NCBI GenBank assembly: GCA_018658265.1
Contig: JABHVN010000045.1
Span: 1 to 44,568 of the forward strand
From: Candidatus Woesearchaeota archaeon
GTDB lineage: Archaea > Nanobdellota > Nanobdellia > SCGC-AAA011-G17 > UBA489
Length of the DNA: 44,568 bases
Direction of reading: 5' to 3'
Below are positions 33,407 through 42,448 of the stretch, one piece after another (within the stretch, counting starts at the first letter, position 1; each line of letters starts with the position of its first letter). A model generated the notes under the pieces. The model was given only the letters and a program-made list of their open reading frames with translations, made no database searches and was not told where the DNA came from. The position numbers and the translations under genes are program-made.

Positions 33407-34864
33407 ATGTCAAAAAAGACCAATGAAGGTATCACAGTAAAAAAGAACGAAGACTTCTCAGAATGGTACTCTCAAGTAGTTCAAAAGGCAGAATTAGCAG
33501 ATATTAGATATGGTGTACAAGGATTTATTGTACATTCTCCATGGGGTTTTAAGATTCTAAGAAGAATATATGAATTACTAGAACAAGATGTAGAAGCAGA
33601 TGACCATGAACCTTTCTTATTTCCTTTAGTAATTAAAAAAGAAAATTTAGACAAGGAAGAAGAACATGCAGGGTTTGCTCCAGAAGTATTTTGGGTAACA
33701 AAATCTGGAAGTAAAAAAATGGAAGAAGAAGTTGCTCTTCGTCCAACGGGAGAAACTCAAATTTATCCTATGTATTCATTATGGATAAGAAGTTATAACG
33801 ACTTACCTTACAAGGGATATCAATCAAGAATTTGTACTTACAGAAGTGAAAAAACAACAAGGCCGTTCTTAAGGGGAAGAGAATTTATGTTCTTTGAAAC
33901 TCATGATGTTTTTGCAACACATGATGATGCATTGGAACAAGTTGAAAAAGATTTAACAACTTCGGATGAAGTAATTTGGAAACAATGTAAAATTCCATTC
34001 TTATCTTTCAAAAGACCCCAATGGGACAAATTTATGGGTGCGTTAAACACTTTTACTCCAGATACCTTAATGCCTGATGGGAAAAGAAACCAAATGGCCT
34101 CAACACATGACCTAGGTCAAAATTTTGCAAAAGCATTCGATATAAATTTCCAAGACAAAGATGGAAAACAAAAACTTCCTTGGCAAACTTGCTACGGTCC
34201 AGGCATATGGAGAATTATGGCTGCCCTAATAGGCATTCACGGCGATGATACTGGCCTAATCCTTCCATTTGATCTAGCGCCAAAAAAGGTAGTTATTGTC
34301 CCAATTTTCAAAGAAGGAAGTAAAGATTCAGTAATAAAATACTGCGAAGACCTAAAGAAAAGTTTAGATTTTTCTTGTATTGTTGATTCTACAGATGCAA
34401 CTCCTGGATTCAAATACAATAAATGGGAAATGAAAGGCGTTCCAATTAGAATAGAAGTTGGACCTAAAGAAGTTTCAGAAAAGACTGCAACAGTTGTACT
34501 AAGAACTGACAAAACAAAAACTTCAGTTAAAATAGAAGATATTAATTCAGAAATAAAAAAACAATCTCTAACACTAGACAAAGAAATAGAAAAAAGGGCA
34601 AAAGTTTATTTCAAAGATAATACTCATGATGCAAAAGATCTAAATGAGTTAAAGAAAATTATGAAATCTCACAGGGGATTTGTAAGAGTTCCTTTCTGTT
34701 CAGTTGAAAAAGACGGGGAGAAATGTGCTGACAAATTGAAAGAATTAACAGATGGAGTTAATGTTTGTGGAACATTATATCCTAAAGAAGAAAAAGCATC
34801 TGGAAACTGTATAATGTGTGATAAAAAAGCAAAGCATATTGTTTATACAGCTAAATCTTATTAG
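33407..34864 (+). CDS. proS: Prolyl-tRNA synthetase, archaeal/eukaryotic type
   Basis: 485 residues, class IIa. It opens FSEWYSQVVQKAELADIRYG, as in archaeal ProRS. Motif 1 lies in the PWGFKILRRIYE region. Motif 2 includes RPTGETQIYPMYSLWIRSY and CTYRSEKTTRPFLRGREF. The anticodon domain follows, then a C-terminal zinc-binding domain (RVPFCSVEKDGEKC and SGNCIMCDKKAKH), ending in the conserved terminal Tyr. Length is normal and no domain is missing. A TATA-like ATTTATATAAC lies about 25 nt before the ATG. The final 4 bases overlap the end of the convergent transglutaminase-like gene. Confidence 0.96.
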   Translation: MSKKTNEGITVKKNEDFSEWYSQVVQKAELADIRYGVQGFIVHSPWGFKILRRIYELLEQDVEADDHEPFLFPLVIKKENLDKEEEHAGFAPEVFWVTKSGSKKMEEEVALRPTGETQIYPMYSLWIRSYNDLPYKGYQSRICTYRSEKTTRPFLRGREFMFFETHDVFATHDDALEQVEKDLTTSDEVIWKQCKIPFLSFKRPQWDKFMGALNTFTPDTLMPDGKRNQMASTHDLGQNFAKAFDINFQDKDGKQKLPWQTCYGPGIWRIMAALIGIHGDDTGLILPFDLAPKKVVIVPIFKEGSKDSVIKYCEDLKKSLDFSCIVDSTDATPGFKYNKWEMKGVPIRIEVGPKEVSEKTATVVLRTDKTKTSVKIEDINSEIKKQSLTLDKEIEKRAKVYFKDNTHDAKDLNELKKIMKSHRGFVRVPFCSVEKDGEKCADKLKELTDGVNVCGTLYPKEEKASGNCIMCDKKAKHIVYTAKSY

Positions 34865-36795
34865 AAAATATTTCTCATCCAATTAACAAAAGGACCATAC
34901 CAAGGAATATCCTTAACAATTATATGGAGGGCCTTCTGCTCCCTATATTCCATGCCTAACTCATCTTTATAGCTCATTTCGAACTTGATATCGCTCATAA
35001 GCTCACTTCCTTGAGTGTTAATTGTAATGGTTCTGACCTCTTTATCTTTGAAAACTTCATAAGACATGTCACCAAAGTCAAATTCAATTATTAAATCTGT
35101 AACATCGGTATTTGAACTGATGTCAAAACTAACTTCTGCTGCATCATGATAATTTACTTCTGCAGGATCAGGATTGCTTACACTAATTTCTGGAATAGGA
35201 ATAACATTCAGGTTAACATACTCATATTTAATCTTATCAGAACTTTCTAAAACAATCGGAATACGAATGCCTTCAGTTAATTCAAATGTTTCACTTGCTA
35301 ATACATTTTCGCCAGAAGCAATGTCAAAATTAGTACATTCTTGCTGGAAACAAATATCTATGTCCAATATATTTTCTTGAGAATTTCCAATATCACATTC
35401 AATTAAAGCTTCTTCACCAGCATAATATATTTCTTTATCAGAGTTACATTTCACATTTACATCTTCTAATTTTAGTTTTTCATTTCTTTCTCTTTGACCT
35501 GCAATAAAACTTAATGCATTTTCTTCAGAATGAAATTCAAAATCATTTCCATATTTCATTATAGCCATGCCAGTTTCACCATACATACTATTTACTTCGA
35601 CAGTTGTAGTGTAGATATAGCCTTCATCTGCAGAAGGTATCTCAGCAATCCAATAAACACTTTTTTCTTCTTTTGGTTTCAAAAGAACACTTTTTACATT
35701 ATCTTCAGTTAAACCTGGAGCTTTAGAAACAACTAATTTAGGAATAATATAACTATCTTTAATATTCTTAATTCTAACTTCTACGGGAACATAACTTCCA
35801 AATTTAGAAGTCGAATACATAGGAATAACTTCTATTTCTATTGCACCTGGTTCATCAGGCCCAACTTTCAATGCCTGTGTTTCTATTTCTAATGCACCTA
35901 CATTCAACTCAACGCCCGTCGATTTCCAAGAATACTTAGCAGTAGGACTTCCAGAATCAATATTATCTTTTAATTTCAAATGAGATGGGTCCAACCATCC
36001 ATATTCTCCAAAAGTAACATCGAAGGGAACCCATCCCTCACCAGGAAAATAAACTTCGGCCCATCCATGAGGCCCCCACTCGTAATTGGTATTTGAGTAA
36101 ACCATTCCTGAAACAAACCTTGCAGGAATTCCAACAGATCTCAAAAGAGAAATAAACAGATTAGTCATTTCATCACAAACACCCTGCCTATTCTCCAAAA
36201 CCCAACTGCTTGGAAGAACAGCTTCGGCAGTTAGAGTGTTCAAATCATATTCAATGTTGTTGTTAGTCCAATCTGCAATTTTAAAAACAGATTCATAAAG
36301 GTCATCACTTGTCCCAATTATTTCCTTAGCTTTATTTTCAATTTTAGTATTGATGTCTATAAATTCTGTAGGTTGAGTATATTCCAAAACAGTAGAGTCT
36401 AATTTAGCCAAAGGAAATGCAATTTTTTCATCCAATCTTGTAATTGAATTTTCAACTCTTACAATTGCATCATAACCGTAAGTTAGTCTCAGAGCATCAT
36501 CTTCAGACCAAGTATATTTTATGACTTCACTTCCTTGTTGAATACTAGCATCCGGATTTGCAAATGCATCTAATTGTTTAACATTTTGACTATCGCTGCT
36601 TCTTGGAAAAAAAGAAAGTTCACTTTTAATAAAATCTACAGAATGGGATCCAGAAGTGTATTCAATGTCTACATTTGAAGAAATAGACAATGCTATCTCT
36701 AAATATTGAACTCCGTTGTAGTTCTCAATTGGTTCGGCATTAACATTAGATATTGCTAAAGTTAATATAAACAAAAATAAAATTATTTTCTTCAT
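34861..36795 (-). CDS. Exported transglutaminase-like protein
   Basis: 644 residues from the ATG at 36795, which begins a clean signal peptide (MKKIILFLFILTLAISNVNA). A TTG three codons earlier is less likely. The transglutaminase core has the full Cys-His-Asp triad: NRQGVCDEMTNLFISLLRSV, then WGPHGWAEVYFPGEGW, then VPFDVTFGEYGWLDPSHL. About 350 residues of beta-sandwich-like sequence follow, probably two or three immunoglobulin-like domains, and there is no C-terminal membrane anchor. Archaeal relatives act outside the cell, as proteases or in protein cross-linking; which activity applies is unknown. The DHH phosphoesterase gene ends 15 nt upstream of the start. Confidence 0.85.
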   Translation of the reverse strand: MKKIILFLFILTLAISNVNAEPIENYNGVQYLEIALSISSNVDIEYTSGSHSVDFIKSELSFFPRSSDSQNVKQLDAFANPDASIQQGSEVIKYTWSEDDALRLTYGYDAIVRVENSITRLDEKIAFPLAKLDSTVLEYTQPTEFIDINTKIENKAKEIIGTSDDLYESVFKIADWTNNNIEYDLNTLTAEAVLPSSWVLENRQGVCDEMTNLFISLLRSVGIPARFVSGMVYSNTNYEWGPHGWAEVYFPGEGWVPFDVTFGEYGWLDPSHLKLKDNIDSGSPTAKYSWKSTGVELNVGALEIETQALKVGPDEPGAIEIEVIPMYSTSKFGSYVPVEVRIKNIKDSYIIPKLVVSKAPGLTEDNVKSVLLKPKEEKSVYWIAEIPSADEGYIYTTTVEVNSMYGETGMAIMKYGNDFEFHSEENALSFIAGQRERNEKLKLEDVNVKCNSDKEIYYAGEEALIECDIGNSQENILDIDICFQQECTNFDIASGENVLASETFELTEGIRIPIVLESSDKIKYEYVNLNVIPIPEISVSNPDPAEVNYHDAAEVSFDISSNTDVTDLIIEFDFGDMSYEVFKDKEVRTITINTQGSELMSDIKFEMSYKDELGMEYREQKALHIIVKDIPWYGPFVNWMRNIF

Positions 36796-36809
36796 AACAA
36801 ACAAACCAC

Positions 36810-37838
36810 TTACTCTTTTTTATATTCTCTCTTTATGATTTCTACGAATTTAGGAAAATCATGCATTTTAACGGAAGCTCCGCATGCCATTGCATGGCCC
36901 CCGCCATACCCTTCAACCTCTTCCAAAGCCTTCTTTAAAATAGGTAAAATTGGTTTACCTTTGCTTCTCAAACTTAATCTTACATCTCCACTAGCTTCTC
37001 TACCAATAATAATTACCTCACTTTTTAATTTATGTAACATTTCATTAGACAGGTTACCTGTAAAACTATTCTTTTGCTCAACATAAGTATAAACATAAAC
37101 TTCCTCTTCATCCTGAGACAAAGAATCTTCTAAAAGAGTTTCATACTCTTTATTCATCTTTTCATATTTTTCATAAACTAATTTACCATTACTAGTTGTT
37201 TGATTAAGAATCTCCATTGGATCTTCTATTTCTTCCAATGCTTCAATACATTTATTCATACTGTCATTATTTCCTTTCAAAATAAAAGAAAAAACTTTGA
37301 TCATTTTACCGTATTCTGTATCAAACATTAATTCTGGAGGAGTTTTCACATTTCCTAAAAGTTCAGGATATTTAAATTTATCAACAATTGACTTTTCTGG
37401 AACGTTCCAATCCCCAATTATTCCAACTAATGCAACCCATTCATTATCCTCAACAACTTTATATGCCCAATGGCTTGTGGGTCTATTGTCAGGACTATCT
37501 CCTGCCATAGAATTATAATAATTTACTCCATCTCTTTCGATAACTTGATGATGGTCTATCCAAACAACTGGAACATTAAATCCATCTAAGATTTCCTGAC
37601 TCACAACAGGTTTATCTAAAATAACTACTAAGTCAGGTTTATGTTTTTTGTATGCTGCAGAGTAAACGACATTAGCCTTAGGAGAAGATTTTATACAAGT
37701 CCCATGGCCCTTTTTGTAATGTTTTTTCAGTAATAAATATGAAGTTAACCCATCTGGATCATCATCAAAGAGAAACAAAGGGTTCTCTGCCTTTTCTAAA
37801 AAGCCTCTTATTTCCTGAATTTGAGCATCTGTTAACAT
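36810..37838 (-). CDS. DHH-family phosphoesterase (RecJ-like)
   Basis: 342 residues. Metal-binding motifs in order: LFDDDPDGLTSYLLLK (motif I), VVILDKP (motif II) and VVWIDHHQVIERDG (DHH motif III), then WVALVGIIGDWN. The DHHA1 substrate-binding domain has EVEGYGGGHAMACGASVK. It has the size of archaeal RecJ-like/GAN single-strand nucleases or nanoRNases rather than bacterial RecJ. It may act with the replication helicase or in oligonucleotide turnover; which one cannot be decided from sequence. It is divergent from a small membrane-protein gene with a shared AT-rich promoter at 37850-37870. Confidence 0.88.
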   Translation of the reverse strand: MLTDAQIQEIRGFLEKAENPLFLFDDDPDGLTSYLLLKKHYKKGHGTCIKSSPKANVVYSAAYKKHKPDLVVILDKPVVSQEILDGFNVPVVWIDHHQVIERDGVNYYNSMAGDSPDNRPTSHWAYKVVEDNEWVALVGIIGDWNVPEKSIVDKFKYPELLGNVKTPPELMFDTEYGKMIKVFSFILKGNNDSMNKCIEALEEIEDPMEILNQTTSNGKLVYEKYEKMNKEYETLLEDSLSQDEEEVYVYTYVEQKNSFTGNLSNEMLHKLKSEVIIIGREASGDVRLSLRSKGKPILPILKKALEEVEGYGGGHAMACGASVKMHDFPKFVEIIKREYKKE

Positions 37839-37889
37839 ATCTCCATGTCTCCTATAAATGTTTATAAATCATTCTACATAGAAATTATC

Positions 37890-38207
37890 ATGCTTGAAGA
37901 AATCATCGCTACAATGCCCTTATGGCAAAAAGTATTGGGATATACTTTCTTACTCCTAGGATTGGCCATATATGTCCAAACTGGAAAATTAAAAGTTATG
38001 GGTCGTGCCTTAATTCCTAATAAATGGAGAATTATTTTAGCATTATTTTTCCCAGTAATATTTGCAATAGGAATAGTTTTTGGTGCAGTTATATTTGGAG
38101 CATTAATTGTAATTTTAATAATGGGTACAATAATTAGTTTACTTTCAGGTAAAAAACCCAAGCTTCCAAAGTTGAATAGAATAAAAATAAATATAATAAG
38201 GAAGTAA
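37890..38207 (+). CDS. Small membrane protein of unknown function
   Basis: 105 residues from the ATG at 37890, set by a TATA-like TTTATAAAT (37861-37869) about 25 nt upstream. A start at 37845 would put the coding region across that promoter. Two to three hydrophobic helices: residues about 12-30 (VLGYTFLLLGLAIYVQ) and a long stretch at about 48-85 (IILALFFPVIFAIGIVFGAV plus more). The tail is basic (KKPKLPKLNRIKINIIRK). No family is recognised. The basic tail could contact nucleic acid or acidic lipid heads. Confidence 0.68.
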   Translation: MLEEIIATMPLWQKVLGYTFLLLGLAIYVQTGKLKVMGRALIPNKWRIILALFFPVIFAIGIVFGAVIFGALIVILIMGTIISLLSGKKPKLPKLNRIKINIIRK

Positions 38208-38675
38208 TCAAACTAAAGCTTCTAGTCCACTAAGGGAATCCCTAATTTCTTTTAAGTCTCCTGGATTAAACTCTGCAGGATTATTTTCGAAAAAACCTAT
38301 TAAATCTTTAAAAAACTGTGTTCTCATCGCAACATAATCAGATCTTATTTCTTCAGGTACAACCTTAAGTTCAATATCTAGGGCAGTTCTACATCTTCCT
38401 GGAGCATTAATGCCTAATTCTCCAAACTCTATTAGTTCATGGAAAACTGCATATTTCCTAAAATCTGGCCTAACATTTGAAGAAATGCCATAAACTGATC
38501 CATCAGAAGGACTATTGCCCGTTCTTCTTAAAACGAAGTTTGGAAGTTCAGGGTTTAGAGATTGAGGAACAACAAAATATTTGAAATCTCTTCCACCGAC
38601 ACTTATTTCAGGACAACCTTTCTTTTCAAGAAAAGTTCTAGTTTCTGCAATTTCTTCAGGTTTATAATTCCTCAT
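38208..38675 (-). CDS. Unknown protein with HELIE motif
   Basis: 155 residues, not recognised. The middle has KYAVFHELIEFGELG, where H79, E80 and E83 form an HExxE pattern instead of the HExxH of zincin proteases. This may be a variant metal site or a degenerate protease. There are two Cys (KKGCPE and GRCRTA). No signal peptide or membrane segment is visible. It starts 5 nt after the stop of rpl15e, so it is probably co-transcribed with a ribosomal protein gene. That hints at a housekeeping function, but nothing more precise. Confidence 0.7.
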   Translation of the reverse strand: MRNYKPEEIAETRTFLEKKGCPEISVGGRDFKYFVVPQSLNPELPNFVLRRTGNSPSDGSVYGISSNVRPDFRKYAVFHELIEFGELGINAPGRCRTALDIELKVVPEEIRSDYVAMRTQFFKDLIGFFENNPAEFNPGDLKEIRDSLSGLEALV

Positions 38676-38680
38676 GGTAG

Positions 38681-39220
38681 TTACTTCCCAACTTTTTCAC
38701 TACCTTTTCCTTTATTTCTAAGTCCTCTTGACTTTCTTGCAGAAGATGTTAACCCTCTTGTGGCTCTTCCTTTATGTTTCCCTTTTGTAATCCAGCTAAG
38801 TTTTTTATCCTTAATTATTGAAGGGCTGTTAATATCAATTAATATTACATCATACCAAATATGTTTACCATCTTTAGCTAACCAATAACTGTTCAAAACT
38901 TCACAGTTAGGATATTTTTTATTTGCCCTGTTTTCACAAACAGTTTGGTAATTCATATCTAGAATCTTCTTCATTCTTCGAGCTTTGGATCTTCTACCTT
39001 TCTTAATCAAAGGTCTTTTTCTTCCGCCTCTAAGAACTCTAACTCTTGTAACTATAATTCCTTCTTTTGCTCTATATCCTAAACTTCTAGCCCTAGTTAA
39101 ATTTGTAGGTCTAGCAACTCTAGAAACAGCTAAAGAACGTCTCCATTCTGCAAGTCTCTCTCTTCTCATTTCAGGAGTAGTGTTTCTTGCAGTTTCTCTA
39201 ATGTGTTTATACATTCCCAT
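38681..39220 (-). CDS. rpl15e: Ribosomal protein L15e (large subunit)
   Basis: 179 residues. It matches archaeal/eukaryotic L15e throughout: MYKHIRETARNTTPEMRRER, VARPTNLTRARSLGYRAKEG, RVRVLRGGRKRPLIKKGR, and WYDVILIDINSPSIIKD. It ends in the usual Arg/Lys-rich tail with GRATRGLTSSARKSRGLRN. It is a basic 23S rRNA-binding protein absent from bacteria. The usual archaeal start context MGMYKHI allows either of the first two ATGs. A TATA-like AAATAAAATA lies about 25 nt upstream. The HELIE-motif gene follows after 5 nt. Confidence 0.97.
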   Translation of the reverse strand: MGMYKHIRETARNTTPEMRRERLAEWRRSLAVSRVARPTNLTRARSLGYRAKEGIIVTRVRVLRGGRKRPLIKKGRRSKARRMKKILDMNYQTVCENRANKKYPNCEVLNSYWLAKDGKHIWYDVILIDINSPSIIKDKKLSWITKGKHKGRATRGLTSSARKSRGLRNKGKGSEKVGK

Positions 39221-39252
39221 TTTATTGCACTTCCATTATTTTATTTTGATAA

Positions 39253-39287
39253 GCAGTTCAGGCGAGTGAAGCCCACATCCCACTGAG
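39253..39287. other. GC-rich unexplained segment upstream of rpl15e, possible small RNA
   Basis: 35 bp with 21 G or C (60%) in surroundings near 30%. It is non-coding and lies between the end of the MFS gene and the rpl15e promoter. Weak self-complementarity (outer CAGT/ACTG, inner TTCA/TGAA). On the minus strand a TATA-like TTTAAAA (39313-39307) lies about 25 nt before its start. In this genome such GC enrichment otherwise marks the tRNA. No C/D-box or H/ACA pattern fits well, so the identity is open. Confidence 0.3.
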
Positions 39288-39322
39288 AATTAACCTAAAA
39301 CCAGCGTTTTAAAGCCTTTCTA

Positions 39323-40456
39323 TTAGAACAAATATGTCAGATACATTAAAGATGAAGTAAGGAATGCTGCGTTATAATGCATGAATATGGCCAATATGCC
39401 TAATAAAACAATTCTTCCAACACTTTCCAAAATACCTCTAAATACTACAAATTCGGCCAAATATTTCTTTTTAACAAATCTATCGTATTCTAATGTATTG
39501 AAGGGGATTTCAACTAGGTTATGCAAGAATGCACCTACAATAGTTACTGCTGCAAGTACTATTGCTCCAGTAAGGAATACTCTCGATAACCAAATAAATG
39601 AACAAAGAATTCCACCAATTCTAAGAATCTTCAAAAGTTTATTTCTATCTTCAATAGATCCTAACCACATTGCACCCAACAATGAACCAAATTCGGCTAT
39701 TAAGAAAATCAGGCCAAAACTAGTATATGCATTAACTACTGAAAATAAAAACACTGGCCAAAATACTAACTCTACAGTATTTGTTGCACCAAACGCAAAC
39801 ATTTTCAGTGTAAGTCTACCAGGTATTTTTCTTATGTCTTTTAGTCTACATCTAAATGATTCATGATTATATTTTGTAAACATCAAAGGTATAATGCCCA
39901 GTGCTAATAATCCGCTTGCAAGTTTAAACAAAAAACCAAATCCTAACCAGTTAATAACTAAAGCTCCAAAAAAAGGTCCACTCATTGAAGAAACAATCAT
40001 AATTGCACTCAAAAGACCAACTTCTTCACTCCTATGTCTTTTATCTGAAGATCTAACAAAGTGAGTTGTAAATGGAATCCAATACATTGCCTGCGTTATT
40101 CCTAAAAACAGGGCCAAGTAATTTAGACTAAATCCTAAATTTTCTGAACTGAACATACCCAAGTAGAAAATTATGAACATGGGGATTGTCAACATTGCCG
40201 AATTCTTCAATCCAAAACGACTAACAAACTTTCCTGCAAATGGGGCAGTTAAAATATATCCTAATGATGCAAAAAAATAAAATAAAATAATTCCTCCGAG
40301 ATCCATGCCCCTTTCAACAATTAAAAAAATAGGAATAAATATCCCTACCATGCTCATTGCCAATGTTTTCAAAGACAATGCAAGATACATATCTCTTAAC
40401 TCCTTATTTTTAAGGATCATATGGATATAATGATTATGTTGTCTATGGTTATGCAT
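39323..40456 (-). CDS. Major facilitator superfamily transporter
   Basis: 377 residues with about eleven to twelve membrane helices. The MFS loop 2-3 region reads GKFVSRFGLKNSAM, a degenerate form of the GxxxDRxGRR motif. The central loop (NHESFRCRLKDIRKIPGRLT) separates two six-helix halves. The first residues, MHNHRQHNHYIHM, contain five His in twelve, which might bind metal; a start at the internal Met13 is possible, but the TATA-like box about 27 nt upstream favours 40456. The substrate is unknown and no neighbour points to one. Confidence 0.82.
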   Translation of the reverse strand: MHNHRQHNHYIHMILKNKELRDMYLALSLKTLAMSMVGIFIPIFLIVERGMDLGGIILFYFFASLGYILTAPFAGKFVSRFGLKNSAMLTIPMFIIFYLGMFSSENLGFSLNYLALFLGITQAMYWIPFTTHFVRSSDKRHRSEEVGLLSAIMIVSSMSGPFFGALVINWLGFGFLFKLASGLLALGIIPLMFTKYNHESFRCRLKDIRKIPGRLTLKMFAFGATNTVELVFWPVFLFSVVNAYTSFGLIFLIAEFGSLLGAMWLGSIEDRNKLLKILRIGGILCSFIWLSRVFLTGAIVLAAVTIVGAFLHNLVEIPFNTLEYDRFVKKKYLAEFVVFRGILESVGRIVLLGILAIFMHYNAAFLTSSLMYLTYLF

Positions 40457-40510
40457 ACTTTTAACAGGTTTATTCTATTTTTAAAGACTTGTAAGAACAG
40501 ATAGTTAATT

Positions 40511-41776
40511 TTAAGAGAAATAACTACTTAATTTCATTTGAGTTTTAACTTTTTCCAATAATTTACTTCTAACTAATAATTGATTGATATCAAAGTTAAG
40601 CTCTTCCTTTATTATTTCTCTTCCCCTTTTGAGCATATCATCCCTACTATCAAAAACAAGTTTTCTAGTTTCCATAGTTTTTTTCATTGCCTCTCTAACC
40701 ACCCACACTCCTAGTCCTGCCCAATAATCAGGAGTTTCAAATCTTAAGACTAATGTGGATGCCTGCCTTTTATTCATTTTCAATGACTCTAGTAAGGGTA
40801 ATCTCGCAGCATAATATCCTCCAACACAGTTAGATGCATAGTTCTTACGTCCACTATAACTCTCATAATCGGTTGCAACGGTAATTTCTCCATTAGGATT
40901 TCCAAGAGAAGGATTCCACGAACTTCCAGGTAAGTACATTTCAAATAACTCATAAGAAAAAACATCTGGAAATAAAAATACCAAATAATAATTTCCTAAA
41001 AAATATCCAAAGAATAACGAATGCTCATTTATTGATGAACAATCTTTAATTTCTTTAATCAAATTTTTACCAATGATATCATCAACAGTAGTAATACTCC
41101 ATCTTGTTGGAACTAATCTACGGTTTTTGCCAAGTCCCATTGTACCAAGAGATAACAACTGAGATAATTTTTGATCTTCAGTTTTCTTTTTATACAAATA
41201 ACTTACTGCATCAGCAGCTTTCAAATCAGTATCACTAAACACTTTATCTATTGGTCTTTCAATCTTAGTGTTGTCTGTAATTTTCATATTCTTTAAATCT
41301 GCAGGAGAACTTATTGGTTTAGAAACCCTATCAAACTTCAAACCCAACTTTACTTTCTTCTTCAAATGAAATTCCATGTCTACAGCTTTCTTTGCCATGC
41401 CCACTTCCTGAGAAATATCTAAAAATTTACCTCCAGTTTGGCCTCTTGGAGAATGAACACTACTCAAAAATCTAGAATTAATTAAATTTCCTCGAAAGTC
41501 CAGTATTTCTTGAATTCCCCTATCTTCTTGAACCCATCTTTTATGGGAATCGTATACTTCAACATCTTCAACTCTAACTGGCGGGGCCAAAATCCCTACA
41601 TTTACATTAGGATATTTCAATTTTGAGCCTACAAAAACGGTTGGAGGAGAATTAGAAAAGAATTCACTACTTACGACATCTTTTACTTTTGGCTGAGGTA
41701 CACTTTGATAGGCCCTAGATAAGTCCTTTTTACCATATTTCAACTTATGATTAGGTAAACTAAATTTTCCTTCCAT
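40511..41776 (-). CDS. nreA: DNA repair protein NreA with C-terminal PCNA-binding box
   Basis: 421 residues from the ATG at 41776; a TTG three codons earlier is less likely, and a TATA-like ATATTATAAG lies about 25 nt before the ATG. Nre-family hallmarks are PTVFVGSKLKYPNVNVGILA, LVPTRWSITTVDD, the YELFEMYLPGSSWNP stretch, and YWAGLGVWVVREAM. Proteins of this archaeal family take part in DNA damage repair. The C-terminus QMKLSSYF fits the PIP-box pattern Q-x-x-L-x-x-Y-F, as known for NreA that binds PCNA. The N-terminal zinc-binding Cys motif of the NreB/long NreA forms is not present, making this the short form. Confidence 0.88.
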   Translation of the reverse strand: MEGKFSLPNHKLKYGKKDLSRAYQSVPQPKVKDVVSSEFFSNSPPTVFVGSKLKYPNVNVGILAPPVRVEDVEVYDSHKRWVQEDRGIQEILDFRGNLINSRFLSSVHSPRGQTGGKFLDISQEVGMAKKAVDMEFHLKKKVKLGLKFDRVSKPISSPADLKNMKITDNTKIERPIDKVFSDTDLKAADAVSYLYKKKTEDQKLSQLLSLGTMGLGKNRRLVPTRWSITTVDDIIGKNLIKEIKDCSSINEHSLFFGYFLGNYYLVFLFPDVFSYELFEMYLPGSSWNPSLGNPNGEITVATDYESYSGRKNYASNCVGGYYAARLPLLESLKMNKRQASTLVLRFETPDYWAGLGVWVVREAMKKTMETRKLVFDSRDDMLKRGREIIKEELNFDINQLLVRSKLLEKVKTQMKLSSYFS

Positions 41777-41878
41777 ATCTTCCAAATAGTCATTTTTACT
41801 TATAATATCTTATTTCCCTCACAATATATATGCGGTAAGTACAGAAACATTTTTAATAGTCTTCAAAAATAATACCTT

Positions 41879-42448
41879 ATGGCAATATTCAGTCTAGCAG
41901 AGTTGATAAGATTAGTAATTATGACTGCTGCATTAGGCTATATTTTTATGAGCTATATCAAAAGCCCATCGACAATTAACGATGTATTATCTTCAAGTAA
42001 ATCTTTCAATTGGCAAGATTTCAGATTTGCAGCACTAGTAACTGCGCCAGGAATTGTTTTACACGAGATGGGACATAAATTTGTAGGTTTGGCTGTTGGA
42101 GTCCAAACAGAATTTTTCACATCATATTTTGGTTTATTCGTTGGAGTTTTCCTTAAGTGGATAAGTAGTCCATTCATTATATTTGCACCGGGGTATGTTA
42201 GTTTATCTGGAGCATTAACAGAAACTCAAGTATTCTTGACAGCATTAGCCGGACCACTAATGAACTTATTACTATTTTTTATTGCATATTTAATCTTAGA
42301 TAGAAAAACAAACTTAACTAGAAGTCAAGCAGTGGCATTACATTTAACAAAACAAATTAATATGTTCTTATTCCTCTTCAACTTAATACCTTTCCCTCCA
42401 TTCGACGGATATAAAGTATTCACAAGTTTATTTGGAATTATTTTTTAA
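41879..42448 (+). CDS. M50-family membrane metalloprotease (site-2 protease type)
   Basis: 189 residues with four to five membrane helices. The zinc motif HEMGHK is at residues 62-67 inside a hydrophobic segment (APGIVLHEMGHKFVGLAVG). The third ligand is supplied by IPFPPFDGYKVF near the C-terminus, the family's NxxPxxxxDG-type motif. A LAGPLMNLLLFFI helix between them is also typical. The protein has no PDZ or CBS domain, so it is a minimal form. It probably cleaves membrane-spanning substrates within the bilayer; the substrate is unknown. Its last 11 bases overlap the end of convergent TFE. Confidence 0.88.
   Translation: MAIFSLAELIRLVIMTAALGYIFMSYIKSPSTINDVLSSSKSFNWQDFRFAALVTAPGIVLHEMGHKFVGLAVGVQTEFFTSYFGLFVGVFLKWISSPFIIFAPGYVSLSGALTETQVFLTALAGPLMNLLLFFIAYLILDRKTNLTRSQAVALHLTKQINMFLFLFNLIPFPPFDGYKVFTSLFGIIF

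Noticed and set aside
39253-39287. C/D-box or H/ACA small RNA at the GC-rich segment
   Set aside because: A CTGA occurs on each strand, but no RTGATGA C box is found at the right spacing, and no hairpin long enough for H/ACA is present. Only an unidentified RNA can be suggested.
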